The position numbers and the translations under genes were made by a program. Of a stretch of DNA of 60,256 bases, positions 27,150 through 36,438 are shown piece after piece. Every line of letters starts with the position of its first letter. Position 1 is the first letter of the stretch. Under the pieces are notes generated by a model. The model was not told the origin of the DNA. It ran no database searches and was given only the letters and a program-made list of their open reading frames with translations. Origin of the DNA: Clostridiales bacterium (GTDB lineage: Bacteria; Bacillota; Clostridia; Lachnospirales; Lachnospiraceae); assembly GCA_012839295.1 (NCBI GenBank), contig DUNO01000032.1, forward strand, positions 1 to 60,256, in the 5' to 3' direction.

Positions 27150-27490
27150 CCTGATATTATCGGGGTGCAAGAGCCGCATATTATGGCATGATAGAGTTTA
27201 TGGACAATAACATTGGCATTGTCTTTAATAAATGGCAAGAATATCTGGAACGCCGCAACCGGCAAGGACTGTTTATTTACTTATCCGATCACGGGGATCA
27301 GAATGGCGAGCGGGGTCTATATGGCAAAAAGACTCCCGTTGAAGCTTCCACCCGTATCCCCTTACTTTTTTAAGGTAACAACATTCCCGAAGGAAAAGCA
27401 ATCTCCGGCCGTAAGGTTCCTGGCAGAATGGTTATACAATATCCTTGGAAATATATCACCTATTACGGATATTTCTACGCCCCTTAAATA
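27150..27490 (+). pseudogene. Decayed sulfatase remnant
   Basis: In one frame this stretch reads ARAAYYGMIEFMDNNIGIVF, then IYLSDHGDQNGERGLYGKK and STRIPLLF, a stop, and GNNIPEGKAISG. These match in order the AAYCSLIEIMDN, CYLSDHGDQAGERRIFGK and SARIPMIFEG segments of the sulfatase at 25612-27072, so they are parts of a related but distinct sulfatase. A stop precedes the first block, a TAA replaces one codon at about 27371, and the C-terminal part is shortened to KYITYYGYFYAP. The N-terminal half, including the formylglycine motif, is missing. No function is expected. Confidence 0.85.
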
Positions 27491-27524
27491 ATCCGATAGG
27501 CCTTAAATAATCCCAAAAGGAAAC

Positions 27525-29249
27525 TCACCACTCCCGGCAATACTCCGCCTCCACTTCCGTAACTATCTCGTTCTTCCCCTTCTGTATCTGATAACAGATT
27601 GCAGGGATTCTGGTCATCGGATGAAGTAAATTTGTATTTGGATCCGCTACAATTACCGTTCCTTTTCCATCACCAGCTACTACCTGGACCCGACATAAGG
27701 AATGGCCATTCTCTACCTGTGCCATGGAGCTTTCTTCCGTAAGAAGCTCACCCTCTACGTCAATTTCTACTGCAAATCCGCAATCATAGGCCGTACATTC
27801 CATATCACTGATTATAGTATGCTTTCTTCTATGCCCATGCTCCGTCGGTATTATCGTTGAATCTACAACAATTCCCGGATAAGGAATCCATTTTGATATT
27901 ACCTCTGTCTCTGTGATACGGTATTCCTCACATATTCTACGGACATATACGTAGCCATTAATATAAAATGCAAGCATGTTATCCGGCGCTGCTTCATGTA
28001 TTTCATAATTTGATTTTGCTATATTGATGGAAAATCTTGTATCATAGGCAAACTTTCCGTATTTTGCAGGAGTCTGCCCATGTCCCTTCGGGCTGTACTT
28101 TCCCGGAACATATGCGGTGGTATGGTTCGGATAACGTCGTATCAGCATATCGGCATAGGGCAGCGATATCTGTTGTTCCAGCTCCGGCATCCTTTCTGCC
28201 TCAGCTTCCCAAAAGGGATGCTGATCCGGCAGCATTAGGATGGCAAAGGTTTTCAATGCCCAGTAAGGAGAGCCCGGACCGTTATACCGTTCACCCATAA
28301 TCAAATCCGGATAGCCATAGCCAATGGTCAAAATATCATTTCTGTCAAAAATCGGCTTCCTCATCCAATCACATAGATGCCTTACAATCAGGCCTTTCAT
28401 AACCCCGATAGGAAAAGGGGTTACATCGGCCATAAGGCATGCGCAAAAGAAACTCACCTGGGAGAAGCGGTAACATAGCGACCTCCCATAAGGCAATGCC
28501 GCACCATGATCATCAAACCAGTAGATGAACTGCTTTGCAAAAAGCTCCGCCCTCTCTTTATATAATTTGCATCTTGCCGGATCCTCCGGTTCCATGACCC
28601 TCACATAGAAAAGACTATAGAAATGGATTGCAAAGGAAACATAATAATCCTTCTGTCCCGAATCACCGTCCTGATACCAGCCATCTCCAAGATAGAACGT
28701 ATCTGCACCCTTTAAATAATACTCCAGCTTCTCCGGGTCATATTTTCTTCCCAGTTTTTTTAATGCTAGGTTAACTAAAACTGCAAAGAGGATCCAGTTA
28801 CAGATCGGAAGCTCATGTTCATTAATCCCATACAACCAGTTTGCCAAATTATCCTGTTCCTGTCCACTCAAGGGCTCCCACACCTTTTCCGGCGTCAGGA
28901 TCAGACCGTAGGAAATCGCCGCCATTTCCACAAACCTTTGGTCAAAGGCATGAAATCCACCCCAGTATTCCTCACTTTCCGGATTCGTCCCTGCTGCAAG
29001 GCCTCTTCGATAGATCCTTTCAAATACCTGTGATCTTCCTCCGCCTGCCCAGAAGGGCACCAATCCCCACAGGGGTCTTGAAAATGCTTCCAGGCAGCTT
29101 GCCCTTCTGTCATAATTCGTTGCCGTTACTCCCAGCTTCAACTGAGCCTTTTCTTTACTATAATATGGAATTAACGGAGTTATAATTTCCATAAGCAATT
29201 CCTGAAAATCCGCTTTACTATGTAATTTTCCTTCCCATTCCGTTCTCAT
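27525..29249 (-). CDS. DUF2264-domain protein, probable uronic-acid-linked glycosidase
   Basis: This 574-residue protein is recognisable as DUF2264 by its N-terminal DRRASCLEAFSRPLWGLVP and WYQDGDSGQKDYYVSFAIHFYSL segments, which form an (alpha/alpha)-barrel followed by a beta-rich C-terminal domain. Relatives occur in polysaccharide-utilisation loci; I recall some being assigned to a beta-glucuronidase family (GH154), but cannot verify that here. It follows the GH88 gene in the ABC/GH88 operon, so a step on a uronate-containing oligosaccharide is likely. No signal peptide. I place the start at the ATG at 29249 because GGAGG lies eight bases upstream; the longer frame would need a TTG at 29270. 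Confidence 0.85.
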   Translation of the reverse strand: MRTEWEGKLHSKADFQELLMEIITPLIPYYSKEKAQLKLGVTATNYDRRASCLEAFSRPLWGLVPFWAGGGRSQVFERIYRRGLAAGTNPESEEYWGGFHAFDQRFVEMAAISYGLILTPEKVWEPLSGQEQDNLANWLYGINEHELPICNWILFAVLVNLALKKLGRKYDPEKLEYYLKGADTFYLGDGWYQDGDSGQKDYYVSFAIHFYSLFYVRVMEPEDPARCKLYKERAELFAKQFIYWFDDHGAALPYGRSLCYRFSQVSFFCACLMADVTPFPIGVMKGLIVRHLCDWMRKPIFDRNDILTIGYGYPDLIMGERYNGPGSPYWALKTFAILMLPDQHPFWEAEAERMPELEQQISLPYADMLIRRYPNHTTAYVPGKYSPKGHGQTPAKYGKFAYDTRFSINIAKSNYEIHEAAPDNMLAFYINGYVYVRRICEEYRITETEVISKWIPYPGIVVDSTIIPTEHGHRRKHTIISDMECTAYDCGFAVEIDVEGELLTEESSMAQVENGHSLCRVQVVAGDGKGTVIVADPNTNLLHPMTRIPAICYQIQKGKNEIVTEVEAEYCREW

Positions 29250-29469
29250 ACCGCTATCCTCCAGATTCAAAGCGGAAACTCGTGATCCGCTTCGCTACTT
29301 ACTCGTTAGCCCTCCTGGCAGCTCACTGCCATTCCAGCAGGAGCTTGAACTCCTGCTGAAACAAGTAAGCCCTCCCGCCACTTACTCTTCGCTTAGGAGC
29401 GGGGGCGTTACTCGGGAGGTTAAATTCATGTGCTACCTTCTAAATTCATCCACTGTAAGACCTATCTCT
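29250..29469 (-). other. Repeat-rich 220-bp intercistronic region between GH88 and DUF2264 genes
   Basis: It contains a perfect hairpin, CAGCAGGAG (29335-29343) with CTCCTGCTG (29350-29358), and a second, TGGCAG/CTGCCA (29316-29331). On the minus strand short direct repeats of the type GAGTAAGTAGCG and GGGAGGGCTTAC occur two or three times. Part of it, GCTGCCAGGAGGGCTAACG, resembles the sequence just before jetA (49676-49695). No terminator U-tract and no gene are visible, so the two genes are probably cotranscribed. Confidence 0.45.
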
Positions 29470-30633
29470 TTACCAGTATAATACCCAATCCTTCTGCAGC
29501 CTTGTCAAAGCTTCCATATAGAAATAATCCCCCCAGGAATTACATTCATCCACACCATAATGATTACAGGTATTATAGGGAGAGCGGTTGGAGTAGGTGC
29601 TGTGAAGCACCAGGCCGTTGGAAACCTTGGGATCCTTTACCGCATAGTTGTCATAGACGGATTTCATAATCTGCTTGGCCAGCTTTTTATAGCTTTCAGC
29701 GTCCTCCGTATCCATGTACTTCATCATCTCCAGCATTCCGCAGGCCGCAATCGATGCGGAGGAGGAATCCCTCGGCTGGTCATCCCCGTCCGTAAATTCC
29801 AGATCCCAGTACGGCACCATATCCTTTGGCAGATGCTCCAGGAAATACTGTGTTACATGCTTAAATATGTCAATATACTCTTCCCTCTTTGTATATTTAT
29901 AAGCTAATGCGCAGCCGTAGATACCCCAGGCCTGGCCCCTGGCCCATGCGGAGCCGTCACGGTAGCCCTGACAGGTCGCACCGTGGTCCGGCGCCCCGGT
30001 TGTCATATCAAAAAAGAAGGTATGCCAGGTGGAGTAATCTTCACGAACCACATTTTTGATTGCCGTGTGGATATGCTTTTCCGCAATATCACGGTATTTA
30101 TAATCACCGGTTTCCTCCGATGCCCAGTACAGCAGGGGGAGATTCAGCAGGCAGTCGATAATCAGACGGTAATTCTCCGGTTCGTCCATGGCACCCCAGG
30201 CCTGGATGAACTCTCCCACAGGATGATATCTCATAATCAACTGATCCGCCGCCTTTATTGCTGCTTCCCTGCCTCTCCTGTCACCTGTCAGCTTATATCC
30301 GGCAACACAGGAGGGTGAGTAGAGGAAGCCCATATCGTGGTGATCCACCGCTATTTTGTTATTAATTCTGTCTAAGAAGCTTTGGATCTGTATCTCCCCC
30401 GCCTTTTTAAGCCTCTCCTCCCCACTGAATTCATAAGCAAGCCATATCTCCCCTGTCCAAAAGCCTGTAGTCCAATAGTCATTTTCTATCGGATGATAAA
30501 AATTGCCTTCACTATAAGCATTTTGAAATTTGTAGGTAAACTCCGGCAGATTACGTATCACCTGCTCCGTTGAGAACTGGAGGGCCTTCTCCACTTCCTT
30601 CTCTGTAATCTCCGGCATATTCTCAAACAACAT
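29470..30633 (-). CDS. GH88 unsaturated glucuronyl hydrolase
   Basis: This 387-residue enzyme has the (alpha/alpha)6-barrel features of GH88: YWTTGFWTGEIWLAYE near 53-68, DHHDMGF near 97-103 and the second acidic site at D160 in IIDCLLNLPLLYW. D100 and D160 correspond to the two key aspartates known in the family. It hydrates the 4,5-double bond of unsaturated uronates at the end of lyase-made disaccharides, such as those from chondroitin, hyaluronan, heparin or related glycans, releasing a 4-deoxy keto acid. The product is the type of molecule handled by KduI/KduD at 39035-40740. No signal peptide. The ATG at 30633 has GGAAGGGG seven bases upstream, so the longer frame from 30726 is unlikely. 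Confidence 0.92.
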   Translation of the reverse strand: MLFENMPEITEKEVEKALQFSTEQVIRNLPEFTYKFQNAYSEGNFYHPIENDYWTTGFWTGEIWLAYEFSGEERLKKAGEIQIQSFLDRINNKIAVDHHDMGFLYSPSCVAGYKLTGDRRGREAAIKAADQLIMRYHPVGEFIQAWGAMDEPENYRLIIDCLLNLPLLYWASEETGDYKYRDIAEKHIHTAIKNVVREDYSTWHTFFFDMTTGAPDHGATCQGYRDGSAWARGQAWGIYGCALAYKYTKREEYIDIFKHVTQYFLEHLPKDMVPYWDLEFTDGDDQPRDSSSASIAACGMLEMMKYMDTEDAESYKKLAKQIMKSVYDNYAVKDPKVSNGLVLHSTYSNRSPYNTCNHYGVDECNSWGDYFYMEALTRLQKDWVLYW

Positions 30634-30710
30634 ATTTATACCCCTTCCTTTGTCTGCCATAATTGGAAACAGGGCAGTTTTGCAACAGCCCCATCCACTG
30701 ATAATATAAG

Positions 30711-30762
30711 TTCTGAGAAGTTGCATTTTAACTTCTCAGAAAAGGCGCAGTCCTTTTGCGCC
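30711..30762 (-). terminator. Paired stem-loops after the permease gene (partial terminator)
   Basis: GGCGCA (30744-30749) pairs with TGCGCC (30757-30762) and on the minus strand is followed by TTTT. A second stem, TTCTGAGAAGTT (30711-30722) with AACTTCTCAGAA (30730-30741), comes right after. Lying between the permease stop (30772) and GH88, they may reduce read-through into the enzyme genes rather than end the operon, since no new promoter is evident. Confidence 0.55.
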
Positions 30763-30771
30763 GTGCATTCC

Positions 30772-31638
30772 TTAGCCCTTCAGACCCGATGATGCGACAC
30801 CCTCCACAAAGTATTTCTGTAAAACTAAGAATACCAGGATTACCGGAATCAGGGATACGACAGAGCCTGCCATGATCAACCCATATTCGGAGGAATACTG
30901 TCCGATAAACATCCTCAGACCTAATTGGATTGTTTTCTTACTTTCTGTTTTCAGATAAATCAACGGTCCCAAATAATCATTCCAGGTACTTACAAAAGTA
31001 AAAATAGTAAGGGTTGACAATGCCGGCTTTGATAACGGCAGCATAATCTTTGCATAGATGGTATACTCGTTCATACCATCTATCCTGGCCGCCTCACATA
31101 AGTCATTCGGTATCCCCTCATAAAACTGCTTCATCATGAATACACCGAAGGCCGAGAAGGCTTGCAGGCATATCATTGCCAGTAATTTATCATTGAGTCC
31201 CATACCGCGCATCATAATGAACTGGGGCACCATGTACACCTGCCAGGGCATGGCAATGGTGGCGATATAGGCTAAAAACATAAGATTTTTATTTTTAAAT
31301 TCCAGTTTCGCAAAGGAATACGCTGCAAAGCTTGATGTCAACAGCTGCAGACAGGTAACCACGATGGTTAGGAATACCGTATTCTCCACAAATTTTAACA
31401 ACGGAATTTTTGTCCAAATATTAATATAATTGTTCCACTTCGGTACTTCCGGAATCCATACGAAGGGATCCATCAGAAAAACCTCCCTGTTTGACTTAAT
31501 GGATGCGGATAACATCCATAAAAACGGAACAATCATGATTGCGGCTATGATGAATAAAATTAAATAAACCACAATTTTTCCAATGAGTGCATTTTTACTT
31601 TTTGATTTATATTTTTTTCCTGTCATTTCATTAGTCAA
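30772..31638 (-). CDS. Carbohydrate ABC transporter permease, MalG type
   Basis: This 288-residue permease has a first helix at about 18-40 and five more. The EAA loop reads LCEAARIDGMNEYTIYAKIMLPLSKPA and the C-terminus is KYFVEGVASSGLKG. It is the inner subunit of the third importer, partner of the protein at 31665-32714. Placement directly before GH88 and DUF2264 suggests import of an unsaturated-uronate oligosaccharide. Confidence 0.94.
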   Translation of the reverse strand: MTNEMTGKKYKSKSKNALIGKIVVYLILFIIAAIMIVPFLWMLSASIKSNREVFLMDPFVWIPEVPKWNNYINIWTKIPLLKFVENTVFLTIVVTCLQLLTSSFAAYSFAKLEFKNKNLMFLAYIATIAMPWQVYMVPQFIMMRGMGLNDKLLAMICLQAFSAFGVFMMKQFYEGIPNDLCEAARIDGMNEYTIYAKIMLPLSKPALSTLTIFTFVSTWNDYLGPLIYLKTESKKTIQLGLRMFIGQYSSEYGLIMAGSVVSLIPVILVFLVLQKYFVEGVASSGLKG

Positions 31639-31664
31639 GCCAGTTCCTCCTTACCTTATTTCCT

Positions 31665-32714
31665 TTATGCTTCCAATTTCTTTTGATATCTGAATTGAAT
31701 CAGCGTAATAATCAGCACCATTACAAACAATACCATCGCTATGGAACTGGAATATCCTAATTTCCAATAGTTGAAAGCATTCTGATAAATATAGTAAACA
31801 AGAACAGTTGCTGAGGTACTTAGCTTGCCGTCTCCGCCGCCGGCCAGCATAACTGCGATATCGTATACCTTAAAGCAATTGATGGTTAGCATTACCACAA
31901 CAAAAAACGTAGTGGATCTTAACTGGGGCCAGGTGATATATCTGAATTTTTGCCAGGTATTCGCGCCATCGAGACCTCCTGCCTCATATAATTCAGGAGA
32001 AATGCCCTGCAGCCCTGCCAAATAAATAACCATATAATAGCCCATGTATTTCCATACACTGAACAGTATTAATGTAAGAAGTACCAGGGTTCCGCTAAAC
32101 CATTTCGGAAGATCCGCCTGCGGAACCTTTAGAACCGTTAATAATAAATAGTTGACCGGTCCCTTTGAGGGATGGAACATCATACTCCACACCGCCGTAA
32201 TTGCAACCAAAGAGGCGACATAAGGAAAGAATGCAACTGTCCGGAAGAAGCCCCTTGCCTTAACCTTCTGGTTTAGCAAAATCGCAAGACCCAAGGAAGC
32301 GACCATGGTAAGAGGCACTGTTCCAAGTACATAGATAATTGTATTCCTTAGGGCAGCCAGGAAAAATGTATCCGTAGGCAGGCTCTTGAAATTCTCTAAA
32401 CCAACAAAGGTAACTGCATTATTTCCGTCCCAATTGGTAAATGCAAGCACAAATGCGAATACGATTGGTATTAAGGTGAATACGGCAAATCCGATGAAGT
32501 TGGGTGCGATAAAGGAATAAGCGATCAATTCTCTTTTTGTTTCCCGGCTTATCCTTCTGTTATTTTTGATCGCGGTAACCTTCCAGCGCACTTTATCCCG
32601 TCTGGCAATCAGCTTCCGCTTCTTCACAATATCATTTTCAGTGTAAATCTGTTGTGTTAACTCGGAGAATTCCGCCTCCAGTTTCTTTACCTGAGCTGCT
32701 TTTTTTTCATTCAT
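31665..32714 (-). CDS. Carbohydrate ABC transporter permease, MalF type, with long N-terminal extension
   Basis: This 349-residue permease has about 65 charged N-terminal residues (Lys/Arg/Glu-rich, likely helical and cytoplasmic) before its first membrane helix at about 70-92. Five further helices follow, with the EAA loop ELYEAGGLDGANTWQKFRYITWPQL. It pairs with the MalG-type protein encoded 26 bp downstream. The palindromic element at 32797-32892 separates it from the binding-protein gene. Confidence 0.93.
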   Translation of the reverse strand: MNEKKAAQVKKLEAEFSELTQQIYTENDIVKKRKLIARRDKVRWKVTAIKNNRRISRETKRELIAYSFIAPNFIGFAVFTLIPIVFAFVLAFTNWDGNNAVTFVGLENFKSLPTDTFFLAALRNTIIYVLGTVPLTMVASLGLAILLNQKVKARGFFRTVAFFPYVASLVAITAVWSMMFHPSKGPVNYLLLTVLKVPQADLPKWFSGTLVLLTLILFSVWKYMGYYMVIYLAGLQGISPELYEAGGLDGANTWQKFRYITWPQLRSTTFFVVVMLTINCFKVYDIAVMLAGGGDGKLSTSATVLVYYIYQNAFNYWKLGYSSSIAMVLFVMVLIITLIQFRYQKKLEA

Positions 32715-32796
32715 TTTGATCTTCGAAAACCCGAGAAGGCTTATGCTCCTTTCCTTACTCTATGTATTCCATCCGTTCTTTTCTGTTTCTATGTTT

Positions 32797-32892
32797 GATT
32801 CGGGTGCCAAAAGTCCTCATTACACTATAGCGATGAATATGCATGTATATATTCATCTCCATTGTCTAAATCCGGCTTTTGGCACTCGAATC
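32797..32892. repeat. Element D: short member of the palindromic repeat family
   Basis: GATTCGGGTGCCAAAAG (32797-32813) pairs with CTTTTGGCACTCGAATC (32876-32892), 16 of 17 with one G-T. Inside it GATGAATAT (32832-32840) pairs with ATATTCATC (32849-32857). The left part (GATTCGGG.GCCAAAAGTC, then ACTAT.GCG.TGAAT) and the right part (ATTCATCTC, then CTAAATC) match element B at 55089-55257, but the central core is missing. It sits between a binding-protein and a permease gene, where it may also act as an mRNA-stabilising stem. Confidence 0.75.
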
Positions 32893-32905
32893 AGGTTTGT
32901 ATCAA

Positions 32906-34258
32906 TTATTTTCCTAAAACCTTGCCAACTTCCTCGTTCATTGCTGCAATACCTTCATCTATGGTAATTTCACGGTTCATAATAGATTTATGATAGGTAT
33001 CAAGAATGTCGTTGACTGCAGAAACATTTTCAGCATATGGAACTTCCAAATACAAATTGGATACGCTAAGTGCTTCCTTACTCCCTGCATCAGAAGGGAA
33101 GCCCTCCAGACCTGCAATAATGCCTGAAACCTCAGCATTCATAAGTGCAGGAAAGTTACCTGTTTCAGCCATTACCTTAGCACCTTCCGCACCGGATACC
33201 CAGTTTACGAAATCAAAGGCTGCCTGCTTCTGGTCGGATACGCTTGTAACCGCAAGGCCTGTAATTGTTCCAAGGGTGGAGCCTACTTCCACGCCCTCTG
33301 CATGGGGATATTTTACCAAGCCCCAGTTACCGCAAAGGCTTGCATCATACTCACCGCTCTTAATATTGGCGATCAAAGTGGAAATGAACCAGGAACCCAT
33401 ATTCATCATAGCAACATCACCGCCGGAGAAGGCTGCGGAGTAATGCAGGCCCTCTGCGCTTAAGTCTGCATAGTTTCTGCAAATCTGGTCATCTTCCTGC
33501 TTCAGCACCATCTCATAATATGGCTTGAAGAAATCATATTTCCCATCCAGGATCGAATGCTGTCCATCCAATACACCAAACAGCTGGACTGCACTTCTCC
33601 AGGTATGGTAATGAGTACCGTATACCTGGGCACCGTAGGTAGGATCTGCTACTTGTCTGGCAAGGGCATCGTACTCTTCAAAGGTCATGTCGTTGGTAGG
33701 ATAAGCAACTCCTGCTGCATCAAAAATATCCTTGTTATAGTAAATAGCCCAAAAGTCATTTCTGAAGGGAAGTTCATAAAGGCTTCCATCCACTGTTATC
33801 TGGTTATCAACACCGCCATACTGGCTTAAATCAATGCCTGCCGAAGATATGTAGCTGTCCAGCGGTTCCAGGGTATTTTTCGAAACCAAGGTTGCATAAC
33901 CTGGAACATCCTTGATAGTAACTACGTCAAATTCAGAAGCACTTCCGGATAATTCCGTTGCAAGTACCGTCATATAATCTGCCGAACCCAAATCCATCAA
34001 CTCAATGGTCACATTCGGATTTGCTGTTTCATAACCCTCTTTTAATGCTACCCAGTAAGGCGTAATGTCTTTATCCCAGATTGCCCATTTTAAAGTAATT
34101 TCCTCTTTCTCTACCGGTGCTTTCGGTGCAGTAGTGGCTGTCGGTTTTTCTGTTACCGCTGTATTATCCTGTGTCTGCGTAGCCTTTGCACCACATCCGG
34201 CAAGCATCGTCGCCGATACAGTTACTGCAAGTAGAAGACTTAAAAGCTTTCTTTTCAT
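32906..34258 (-). CDS. Extracellular sugar-binding lipoprotein of an ABC importer
   Basis: This 450-residue protein has a lipoprotein signal (LLLAVTVSATMLAGCGAK, lipobox cysteine at residue 22), a Thr/Pro/Lys linker to about 50 and a family 1 solute-binding domain (VVTIKDVPGYATLV, GDVAMMNMGSWFISTLI). It is the first gene of an operon running through two permeases, GH88 and DUF2264. Divergent two-component genes (34603-38040) lie across a 344-bp control region. The cargo is probably an oligosaccharide with a terminal unsaturated uronate, inferred from the enzymes. Confidence 0.94.
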   Translation of the reverse strand: MKRKLLSLLLAVTVSATMLAGCGAKATQTQDNTAVTEKPTATTAPKAPVEKEEITLKWAIWDKDITPYWVALKEGYETANPNVTIELMDLGSADYMTVLATELSGSASEFDVVTIKDVPGYATLVSKNTLEPLDSYISSAGIDLSQYGGVDNQITVDGSLYELPFRNDFWAIYYNKDIFDAAGVAYPTNDMTFEEYDALARQVADPTYGAQVYGTHYHTWRSAVQLFGVLDGQHSILDGKYDFFKPYYEMVLKQEDDQICRNYADLSAEGLHYSAAFSGGDVAMMNMGSWFISTLIANIKSGEYDASLCGNWGLVKYPHAEGVEVGSTLGTITGLAVTSVSDQKQAAFDFVNWVSGAEGAKVMAETGNFPALMNAEVSGIIAGLEGFPSDAGSKEALSVSNLYLEVPYAENVSAVNDILDTYHKSIMNREITIDEGIAAMNEEVGKVLGK

Positions 34259-34340
34259 AAATAACTTCCTCCCTTAAGATAAGTTTAATTTTGAAATAAA
34301 TGGCCTCTGCAACCTGTGCCGGTCAGTTATTATGCTTTAT

Positions 34341-34460
34341 AGTATACCGTCTTTTCCATTCATTTCAAATGTACTATTTTTGAATTTCATACATAATTCC
34401 TTTGTATTGTCGACTCCATTTTTAAAATAATATAATATATTTGAATAAAATGTACTATTT
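34341..34460 (-). promoter_or_regulatory. Promoter and two direct-repeat activator sites for the third ABC operon
   Basis: On the minus strand TTGAAA (34363-34368) and TATACT (34341-34346) have a 16-bp spacer. The 13-bp sequence AAATGTACTATTT occurs at 34367-34379, touching the -35, and again at 34448-34460, 81 bp away (about eight helical turns). This suits binding by the AraC-type response regulator encoded next door. The rest of 34259-34602 shows no gene; a plus-strand promoter for the kinase gene must also lie here but is not clear. Confidence 0.6.
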
Positions 34461-34602
34461 ATTTCACTTTGCCTAAAGGGGTGTTTTCCCGCGTATTTTC
34501 CCTTTTATTTGGGTTTTCTTCATGATAAAATAGACATACATTAGCGCCCAATATAATCGGATGTAATCCAAATAGTTACGAAGCCGGAAAGGAGTAAATC
34601 CT

Positions 34603-36423
34603 ATGCGAAAGAAACCCTTTCATACAATACGTTCCCGCATTTTATTAAGTACCGTTTCTCTTATCGTTATTATAAGTGCGATTATAACCTCCATCAGCTA
34701 TTTCCTTGTATCCTCCAGCCTGCAGCGGAACCTGATACAGATCTCGGAGACAAAGCTGTCTTTTTTATGCGGCTCCATTGACTCGAATGTAAGAGGTATT
34801 ACCGGCTTTATCCGCTCCTGCCGGATGAGCAGCCAGGTAAAGGATTTTGCACTGGAGGGAGAAACGAATAATAACAGTATCAAACGGGAAGCCCATGATT
34901 TAGTTATGGAGACCTACTCTTCCCATCCCTCTCTCCCATCCCAATTAATACGTTTCGTTATCATTGGCAAATCAAGAAATGATATCATACAGGTTGTGGA
35001 GTCACCGTATTCTACAGTGGCCGTTTCCTCCCAGGCCATCCTATCGCTTCCTTATTTTGAAACACTGCGTTCCAATGCAGGCCAAATCGTGACCGGAATC
35101 TTAACGGATCCCTTTTTCACCTCAAAGAAGGTTCCTATGATTCCCTTTGTGGACTCCATCATACATCCCTATAACGCTGGGGAAACCGGCTATATTTTTA
35201 CGGAAATGTCACCAACGATAATTACCAAGCCCATTAAAGATTATCTTTCTGAAACAGACAGCCGATTGTTCTTCCAAATCGGTGATTACCGGTATCAGTA
35301 TTCCGACAATGCGTTAGTTCCCTACTCCAGCAGCTTTGAACTAATGGAGGACCTGTCCCAAACAGCGCTAAGTAATGATACTGTGATCCAGAAGGTCCGC
35401 GATTTGGATGATGGGAAGGCTTATATCATTATCACGCGCCCACTCGATACCAAGGGCTGGTATGCCACCGAATGCCTGGACGCGGACGTGTTATCCAGCA
35501 ATATATTCCGGACATTTTTCCTGATTGTTTTAATTATCCTGGTGGCTGCCAGCATGATCGGAATCCTTCTCTCCTGGTTTCTATCCAAAACAGTGAATGT
35601 TCCTGTTGAGAAGCTTCAGGAGCGTATGAAACGAATTGAAAACGGTGACTTTTCAAGAGATCCCTCCACGGAATGGGATCATGAGCTTGGGGATATCGGA
35701 AAGCACATCAATGATCTGTCTGAAAATGTACTATCCCTGATGAACCAGCGAATTAAAGATGAACGTCAGAAGAAGGATTATGAATATAAAATGCTGCAGA
35801 GCCAAATTAATCCACATTTCCTATACAACACCCTGAACTCCATCAAATGGATGGCTACCATCCAAAATGCCCCGGGCATTGCTGAAATGACCACCGCCTT
35901 ATCCCGGCTGCTAAAAAACATTTCCAAAGGCACCACGAACCTGGTTTCTTTAAAACAGGAGCTGTCCCTGCTCGATGATTACTTCACAATTCAGCAATAC
36001 CGTTATGGCGGCACGATAACGCTGCATTATAATATTGAAGATGAAGCATTAACTTCCTGCCAGATATTGAATTTCACCCTGCAGCCCCTTGTGGAAAATG
36101 CCATTTTCCATGGGATTGAACCAAAGGGAAATGCCGGAACCATTGAAATCCATATTTATCAGGATCAAAATACGGATATCCATATCGATGTTACCGATGA
36201 TGGTGTGGGCATGGATCCTGATGTTGCTGCCAGGCTCCTTGATAACAAAGCCCCGGCAGAATCCTCTTTTTTCAAGGAGATCGGTATCCGCAATGTCCAT
36301 AAACGCTTACAGTACGAATTTGGAAACAAATATGGTCTGTCCGTAAAAAGCATGCCCGGTAGTTTCACAACGATATCCATACTGTTGCCCTTCCAAAGAG
36401 ATTATTTGGATCCGGAGCATTAA
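34603..36423 (+). CDS. YesM-type sensor histidine kinase
   Basis: This 606-residue kinase has a membrane helix at about 14-36, an extracellular sensor region to about 300, a second helix (TFFLIVLIILVAASMIGILL), a HAMP domain (about 330-385) and a His_kinase domain with H405 in QINPHFLYNTLNSI. ATP-binding boxes are NAIFHGI, DDGVGMD and GIRNVHKRL. Its gene precedes the response-regulator gene by 15 bp and is divergent from the third ABC operon, which it probably activates when the sugar is present. Confidence 0.95.
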   Translation: MRKKPFHTIRSRILLSTVSLIVIISAIITSISYFLVSSSLQRNLIQISETKLSFLCGSIDSNVRGITGFIRSCRMSSQVKDFALEGETNNNSIKREAHDLVMETYSSHPSLPSQLIRFVIIGKSRNDIIQVVESPYSTVAVSSQAILSLPYFETLRSNAGQIVTGILTDPFFTSKKVPMIPFVDSIIHPYNAGETGYIFTEMSPTIITKPIKDYLSETDSRLFFQIGDYRYQYSDNALVPYSSSFELMEDLSQTALSNDTVIQKVRDLDDGKAYIIITRPLDTKGWYATECLDADVLSSNIFRTFFLIVLIILVAASMIGILLSWFLSKTVNVPVEKLQERMKRIENGDFSRDPSTEWDHELGDIGKHINDLSENVLSLMNQRIKDERQKKDYEYKMLQSQINPHFLYNTLNSIKWMATIQNAPGIAEMTTALSRLLKNISKGTTNLVSLKQELSLLDDYFTIQQYRYGGTITLHYNIEDEALTSCQILNFTLQPLVENAIFHGIEPKGNAGTIEIHIYQDQNTDIHIDVTDDGVGMDPDVAARLLDNKAPAESSFFKEIGIRNVHKRLQYEFGNKYGLSVKSMPGSFTTISILLPFQRDYLDPEH

Positions 36424-36438
36424 AATAGGAGGTATGAA

